This document shows positions 31,801-35,771 of a stretch of DNA of 35,771 bases, piece after piece. A program made the translations under genes and the position numbers. This DNA comes from Aquimarina litoralis. GTDB taxonomy: Bacteria > Bacteroidota > Bacteroidia > Flavobacteriales > Flavobacteriaceae. The first letter of the stretch is position 1. Each line of letters begins with the position of its first letter. The DNA lies in assembly GCF_019295435.1 (NCBI RefSeq), contig NZ_WEKL01000002.1, forward strand, positions 135,867 to 171,637. The letters run 5' to 3'. The notes under the pieces were generated by a model. That model had not been told where the DNA came from and made no database searches. It saw nothing but the letters and a program-made list of their open reading frames with translations.

Positions 31801-34327
31801 TTTCTGTGTTTTCTCCAAAAACGTTATTGATAATAGGCACTGTAATGGTTTGTACTTCTCCAGCAGTTCCCGAAAAGTTTAAGGTTCCAGTTGTATTGAC
31901 GAAATCAGAATCTGCATATGCAGTGTCATCTAAAGTAGCATAATTTACCGAAAATCCTCCCGGTACATTTGCACCAGTATGGGTAGCAGTAAATGTAGCT
32001 GTACCTGCATTTTCATTAACGGTAACATTATTTACTGTCACAAAACTGGAAGAAGAAGAACAAGAAATAGTAGCTTGCCAACCATTTCCAGTTACTGAAC
32101 CATCAGAATCAAAGATAAATGTCAAGCATCCTGAAGGATCGGATGAAACTATGGATGTAGGAATATTTCCATTGTCATAGGTGTCTATTAAAGTAGTGGT
32201 AGTCGTACCTTCATAAGCTTGTAAAAAGTCAAAACCAGTTTCCACATCAAAAGAAGTGAAGTTTAAAACTATTGAACTACCAGGTGTATCTGGACAAATC
32301 GTATAGGTAATTGTTTCATTGTTATTGTATTGACCATTGATTGATCCGCTATCGACAAAAATCCCACTACATGTATTATCTGTTATGGTATCAGTAATAA
32401 TAAAAGGCGCTTCATCATCAATTATGGTTCCAAGCCCTTGATTATCGGTAATACTTACTAAAGAGTTACTTGCACTTAGAAGATTTATAAAGTATGTTTC
32501 TGTTCCTTCTACATCCGTATCGTCTATAATTGGAATTACAATAGTTTCAGTATCACCGCTTGTACCGGAAAAAGACAGCGTAGGGTTTGGAGATCCTGTT
32601 CCTGTAAAATCTCCAGGAGCAACTGCCGTATTATTTGTAGTAGTATATTCTATAGTAAAACCTCCAGAAATATCTCCTCCTCCTGAATGTGTAACCGTAA
32701 ATGTTGCGGTTCCCGCTGTTTCGTTTACTGAGATATCATTGATGCTAATATTTGCATCATCATCATCAGTTATAGTTCCTGTTCCTTGGGCATCAACTAA
32801 AGTTACAGAACCAACACTTGGATTACTTAATGTGACTAAAAAGTCTTCTGAATTAGGCTCTACAGTAGTATCATCTATTATTGGTATTGTAATAGTTTCG
32901 GTTTCTCCATCAGTTCCAGAAAAGGTAATGGTTGGATTTGGAGAACCAGTAGCTGTATAATCACTGGGAGCAGTAGCAGTATTATTCGAAGTTGCATATT
33001 CGACATCAAAACCACCAGAAACTGTACCGGTAAGAGTAACTGTAAAGGTGATATTTCCTACATTTTCGTTGACAGTTACATCATTAATGCTAATTCCTGC
33101 ATCATTATCTTCAATGGTTCCTAAACCTTGGTTATCAGTTATAGAAACAAAGCCACTACTTGGATTACTAAGATTGACAAAATACGTTTCATTACCTTCA
33201 ATATCCGTATCTTCTAAAATAGGTACTGTTATAGTTTCTGTTTCCCCTAAACTACCAGAAAATGTTACAGAACCACTGGTTGCAGTATAATCATTGTCCG
33301 CAACAGTAGCAGTATTATTGGCAGTTGTAAAATCAACGGTATATCCGCCCGTTAATGAACCGCCTGATGATGTAACCGTAAAAGTAGCTGTACCTGCCGC
33401 TTCATTAACTGAAACATCATTAATGGTGATAGAGATAGCATCACTGGCGTTAATCGTTCCAATTCCTTGAGAGTCTGTTATGGATACCGAACCATCACTT
33501 GGATTGCTTAGATTCACTGAAAAAGTTTCCGCAGGTTCAGCTAGTGTATCATCCAAAATAGGAATAGAAATGGTTTGAGTGCCTAAACTAGTTCCTGTAA
33601 ATGTGATGGTACCTGATGTGCTACCATTAAAATCTGCTCCCACAGTTGAAATATTGGTAGTACTATAATCTACAGTAAAACTTCCAGAAGTGGTTCCTCC
33701 AGAATGTGTAACTGTAAAATCTAATGTTCCGGCATCTTCATTAACAGTAACATCGTTAATAGATATTTCCGGTGTAGATCCGGTTGCTGTAATAAGAACA
33801 TTATCAATAAAAACGGTTTCGGTATTACCCCAGTTTCCGCTATTGGAAAAGAAAAGTAATGATGAACTTGCATTTATATAGGCTGCGGGAATATTAAAGC
33901 TTAAACTTCCAGTAGCACCACCAGTTGTAGGAGTTGCTACTGCTAAATCATAAAATCCAGTGGCTGTATTTAAAAAGAATGCTCCAACACTTTCATTTCC
34001 ACTTGATCTATTATAGTCAAACGTCAATACTGCAGATGAATATGCAGATAAATCCACATTTCTTAAAATAAAAAGATTACTACCGGAATCGAAATTTCGA
34101 AATCTTAATTCGCCACCAACAATTCTAATTCTTCCTGCATTAGGTGAATTGGCAGCACCAAAATCATTTTCTTGCCAATCCCCATTCCAATTTTGCGTTC
34201 CATCATTTCCTGAGTAGTTTGTTGGATTGAAATCATCCAAAAAAGTATCCTGACCAAACAAGTTTATATTTGGTAACGCTATTAAAAGCATTAAAAATAA
34301 GTAATATGTTTTGTGTGTCAAGTTCAT
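28838..34327 (-). CDS. Giant surface protein: Calx-beta repeats, CUB, SdrD-B-like and beta-helix domains
   Basis: The 1829-residue protein has a signal peptide (MNLTHKTYYLFLMLLIALPN...FGQ) and then, approximately: a concanavalin/jelly-roll-like domain (28-180); four Calx-beta domains (186-296, 298-409, 411-523, 526-639), each starting (S/T)INDV(S/T)VNE.AG and ending (Q)G(I/L/T)GTI..(D)DD; a CUB-like domain with four Cys (641-757); a fifth Calx-beta (762-869); an unassigned domain of about 290 residues (875-1165); an SdrD B-like domain (LITGTVFEDINYPGGAGRDF, 1165-1235); and a right-handed beta-helix (about 1440-1690) with many IxxNxI/NxI turns. Calx-beta domains bind Ca2+. The C-terminus (NRRITYRVNPN) shows no recognised T9SS sorting domain. 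The gene follows the collagen-like gene by 19 bases, so they are probably an operon. Confidence 0.88.
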   Translation of the reverse strand: MNLTHKTYYLFLMLLIALPNINLFGQDTFLDDFNPTNYSGNDGTQNWNGDWQENDFGAANSPNAGRIRIVGGELRFRNFDSGSNLFILRNVDLSAYSSAVLTFDYNRSSGNESVGAFFLNTATGFYDLAVATPTTGGATGSLSFNIPAAYINASSSLLFFSNSGNWGNTETVFIDNVLITATGSTPEISINDVTVNEDAGTLDFTVTHSGGTTSGSFTVDYSTTNISTVGADFNGSTSGTITFTGTSLGTQTISIPILDDTLAEPAETFSVNLSNPSDGSVSITDSQGIGTINASDAISITINDVSVNEAAGTATFTVTSSGGSLTGGYTVDFTTANNTATVADNDYTATSGSVTFSGSLGETETITVPILEDTDIEGNETYFVNLSNPSSGFVSITDNQGLGTIEDNDAGISINDVTVNENVGNITFTVTLTGTVSGGFDVEYATSNNTATAPSDYTATGSPNPTITFSGTDGETETITIPIIDDTTVEPNSEDFLVTLSNPSVGSVTLVDAQGTGTITDDDDANISINDISVNETAGTATFTVTHSGGGDISGGFTIEYTTTNNTAVAPGDFTGTGSPNPTLSFSGTSGDTETIVIPIIDDTDVEGTETYFINLLSASNSLVSITDNQGLGTIIDDEAPFIITDTITDNTCSGIFVDSGSINGQYNNNETITYTICPDTPGSSIVLNFTSFDVETGFDFLQAYEGTTTTTLIDTYDNGNIPTSIVSSDPSGCLTFIFDSDGSVTGNGWQATISCSSSSSFVTVNNVTVNENAGTATFTATHTGANVPGGFSVNYATLDDTAYADSDFVNTTGTLNFSGTAGEVQTITVPIINNVFGENTETFFVNLSNSTSPLVGLINGVGTILDDGDAAVADDVPLTIFDDFNGYYDYALTAGTLRTADEGVDPCSITASSSNTLTTPILAGSTIERAYLTWGHSGLAADDVVTFQGQSVTADVVNTAFGFYYGMVSDVTSIVTSLPDPSSATYTFTDLVIDNSTTYCGSVVFGGWSLYIFYTNPTLPAVSINMYNGFDAQGGGTTVETSSYTLAGFFAIGSTGSKTSVLSWEGDPTRTGNEIISVTTGAGTTNLTGDGNNSPTLANVFNSTIYDDTASPVINDSSLFGFDLDTYDISSLIAQGETSATTNIQTQGDFVILNSVLLKVPSNLITGTVFEDINYPGGAGRDFATSSGVGIEGVLVELYDNTGTFIDSDITDASGDYNIGGMANGTYTLRVVNNTVRSTRGGGTACTTCFPIQTFKSTFASSTLSPVTNEVGGANPVNTDVAAGTLTGAQTISTITIANEGAVDVDFGFNFNTIVNTNATGQGSLGQFVVNSNNLDETGLDIEANAIFNPAAGQDVSIFMIPPTGDPLGRTADVNFATGFFDINIPNANPLDDITDDATHIDGRTQTAYSGDTNAGTVGSGGTTVGVSATALPNYDLPEIQIRRDGGEIIRLQASNLVIRNLSIYGGNLRGIRQDSGSGNLVTQNLLGVNALGVVGTVGVGSYQDDGIEISGGTITVDGNYIASNTDFGISVNGGTSTLIQNNHITNNGFRACEYNVRVANGSGVVIQNNLIDGSAATGIVDNQGNVTISENTITTGGSNSGGGCTELSGINLSQSNSVVTNNIINNNGGAGIIVSGGTTSGNRISQNSIFANGTVADALGIDIADDGVTINDAGDIDTGPNGRLNFPVIQSVTISGTNLRIVGWSRPGATIEVFLTDINQGTATAGDNQLGLTQDYGEGQIYLGSGVEGSVSDSDATVSLYTDADGSTDTTNRFNINITLASPISVGSLITSTATVSNSTSEFGNATIVGGATIITNRRITYRVNPN

Positions 34328-34346
34328 TCAACTTTTCCTACTAAAA

Positions 34347-35771
34347 TTATCTTACAACAAAAACTACATTAATTAACGAATTAAAGTCTGCAGGAGTACC
34401 TATAATATCATAGGTCATGATTCCATTTGCATCAATAGCAACATTTGCAAAAACCGTAGGGTCATAGAACGTTACATAATAATATAATTCATTTGCTAGA
34501 TACGTTGGTATAGCACCTGGTGCACCTGCACTTGAGGCAGAAGTAGCAGCATTTGCTAAAGTAAATTGATCAATATATTGTTGATATAAATTTATACTTT
34601 CATCACCTGGAGCAGCTGGGTTAGCAGATAATACACTCGCATCAATCGCAATCGATGGCGGATAGAATATTCTAGCAGCTTTAGAGGTAATAGGAGCTAT
34701 ATCTTGAATAACATCTTCTACTGTTGCCTCTGTAGTACCGTCACCATCTACATCTACCGGAGTATCAGAATTAACTTCTGATGCATTTTGATCATCAGTA
34801 TTATCTAAATACGTAGATAGATCAATTGCAGGGGTAGGAGTAGGATCTCCAGTTAAACTTAAAATATTTCCGGTTAGTGAAAGATCTTGATCATCTGTAG
34901 CAGGATCTCCAGCAGGTCCTTGTGGTCCTGTAACTCCGTCAGTTTGTATAACAACACCAACGACTATTTGTGAACCTCTAGCAGCTGCATCATCAGCTAT
35001 AGTTCTAAAAGTCACTCTATCCGTTTCAGTTAATGTTAACGGTGTAATATTAACTATACTCGATGTAGCTGAAGTCACAGCAATTGTTCTACCTGTGGCT
35101 ACACCGTTTACATATAGTTCTATTGTTCCAGTTGCAGCACTTGTACTTGAAAAAGAAAGCTTTGTTGCTACAGATTCATATCCTACGACTACTCCGGATC
35201 GACTATTTGCTCCATTACCGAACGAGAATTGGAAACCTGAATTTGTACCGACATTTAATCCTCCACTTTCTTCTGCCCAGATTACATCTAAACCACCACC
35301 ACTTGGAACACTACCAGTAGCTCCTTGTATACCTTGAGGACCAGCAGGAGTAAAATTGACATATCTAGTATCTCCATTTCCTGGTAATGGAAGAGCAGCA
35401 GTTACATCCTCAAATGTAACATCAATTTCCCAATTAGTTCCATTAAATGTTGGCAATGAATTTACTGTATACGTTACAAAATTGGATAAGTTAGCTGGAT
35501 CTCTTACTAAAATAACAGAGTTCGTTTCTAGGTTTTGTATAAATGCATCAGTTGTGATACCATTTATATCATCAGGATGAATAACAATTTGAGTTGTTGT
35601 AGCGTAATCTGCAGTATCGAACCTATATTGACCTGCAATTACATTTCCTGATGTTGCAGTATTGAAATCATATTCAAAAGTATTTGGACCTTGATTACCC
35701 GTTGGACCCGTTACTCCGGTCACACCTGTGAATCCAGTTCTACCTGTTGCTCCTGTAAATCCTGTTCTTCC
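34347..35771 (-). CDS. Collagen-like (Gly-X-Thr) surface protein, 5' end beyond window
   Basis: The minus-strand frame is open to the right edge. Before residue M/V at 35723, a GTG that is probably an internal valine, the edge sequence reads GRTGFTGATGRTGFTGVTGV then TGPTGNQGP, i.e. at least nine Gly-X-Y triplets with Thr in most Y positions, as in bacterial collagen-like stalks. A beta-rich part follows (FEYDFNTATSGNVIAGQYRF, VSLTFEDV-like and VTYTV segments), interrupted by short collagen-like pieces GPQGIQGATGS and DGVTGPQGPAGDPATDDQ. Then comes DDQDLSLTGNILSLTG and a C-terminal domain of about 120 residues (IFYPPSIAIDASVLSAN, YVTFYDPTVFANVAIDANGI). The DDQ.LSLTGN.LSL type segment resembles tail-fibre-like repeats. 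No terminal sorting domain is seen. It lies 19 bases ahead of the Calx-beta gene. Confidence 0.8.
   Translation of the reverse strand, partial: GRTGFTGATGRTGFTGVTGVTGPTGNQGPNTFEYDFNTATSGNVIAGQYRFDTADYATTTQIVIHPDDINGITTDAFIQNLETNSVILVRDPANLSNFVTYTVNSLPTFNGTNWEIDVTFEDVTAALPLPGNGDTRYVNFTPAGPQGIQGATGSVPSGGGLDVIWAEESGGLNVGTNSGFQFSFGNGANSRSGVVVGYESVATKLSFSSTSAATGTIELYVNGVATGRTIAVTSATSSIVNITPLTLTETDRVTFRTIADDAAARGSQIVVGVVIQTDGVTGPQGPAGDPATDDQDLSLTGNILSLTGDPTPTPAIDLSTYLDNTDDQNASEVNSDTPVDVDGDGTTEATVEDVIQDIAPITSKAARIFYPPSIAIDASVLSANPAAPGDESINLYQQYIDQFTLANAATSASSAGAPGAIPTYLANELYYYVTFYDPTVFANVAIDANGIMTYDIIGTPADFNSLINVVFVVR

Noticed and set aside
31700..33780. Regularly spaced DNA similarity that could suggest a CRISPR or tandem-repeat array
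   Set aside because: The period is about 330 bases and reflects Calx-beta domain repeats in the protein, with diverged DNA and no short identical repeats.
28838..33900. Several plus-strand open frames in the giant surface-protein gene
   Set aside because: They are mirror frames of repetitive Thr/Ser/Asp-rich coding sequence on the minus strand and have no start context or family.
1..35771. tRNA, rRNA, transposase, integrase or phage genes
   Set aside because: No sequence with the expected conserved bases, cloverleaf arms or protein motifs was found by reading both strands.

Overview
The window comes from a low-GC (roughly one-third G+C by eye) member of the Bacteroidota, most likely a marine Flavobacteriaceae of the Aquimarina/Kordia type (the genus is a guess). 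Evidence: type IX secretion (T9SS) sorting domains of both common kinds, a T9SS plug-type gene, an Nqr sodium pump, an ECF sigma/FecR pair, several Bacteroidetes-type -7 elements (TAnnTTTG), few Shine-Dalgarno sequences, and many short lipoproteins and beta-sandwich surface proteins.

Layout. 1-4443: the 3' part of a secreted Asp-box beta-propeller protein with FN3, two starch-binding-like modules and a T9SS tail, convergent with a T9SS plug-family gene. 4566-10795: promoter, complete nqrABCDEF operon and a 40-bp palindromic terminator. 10806-14863: an outer-membrane beta-barrel gene, a pair coding for a secreted NADase-type glycan-binding protein and a DUF4846 protein, then a small conserved protein and ApbE, the flavin transferase expected to load FMN on NqrB and NqrC. 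15102-17801: an orphan ECF sigma factor, a methyltransferase, a GxxExxY gene bracketed by CACAAAG-rich repeats in opposite orientation, and methionine aminopeptidase. 18015-21474: a possible ECF/FecR signalling locus with a small membrane protein and a divergent lipoprotein; a motif of the AAAATTAC..GCAGCG type lies upstream of both the sigma gene and the lipoprotein. 21712-27005: housekeeping and envelope genes (gpmI, ankyrin protein, M48 protease, CAP lipoprotein, M15 peptidase, orphan clpP). 27212-35771: surface proteins, namely a T9SS type B cargo, an 1829-residue Calx-beta/CUB/SdrD-B-like/beta-helix protein, and the 3' part of a collagen-like (Gly-X-Thr) protein running off the right edge.

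How the parts fit. NqrA-F is expected to oxidise NADH, reduce quinone and export Na+, with ApbE maturing its covalent flavins. The plug protein serves the secretion machine that exports the cargoes at both ends of the window. The most interesting unexplained parts are the putative ECF regulon motif, the GxxExxY mini-element, the glycan-binding/DUF4846 pair sitting between nqrF and apbE, and the collagen-like/Calx-beta gene pair. No rRNA, tRNA, CRISPR array, transposase or prophage was seen.
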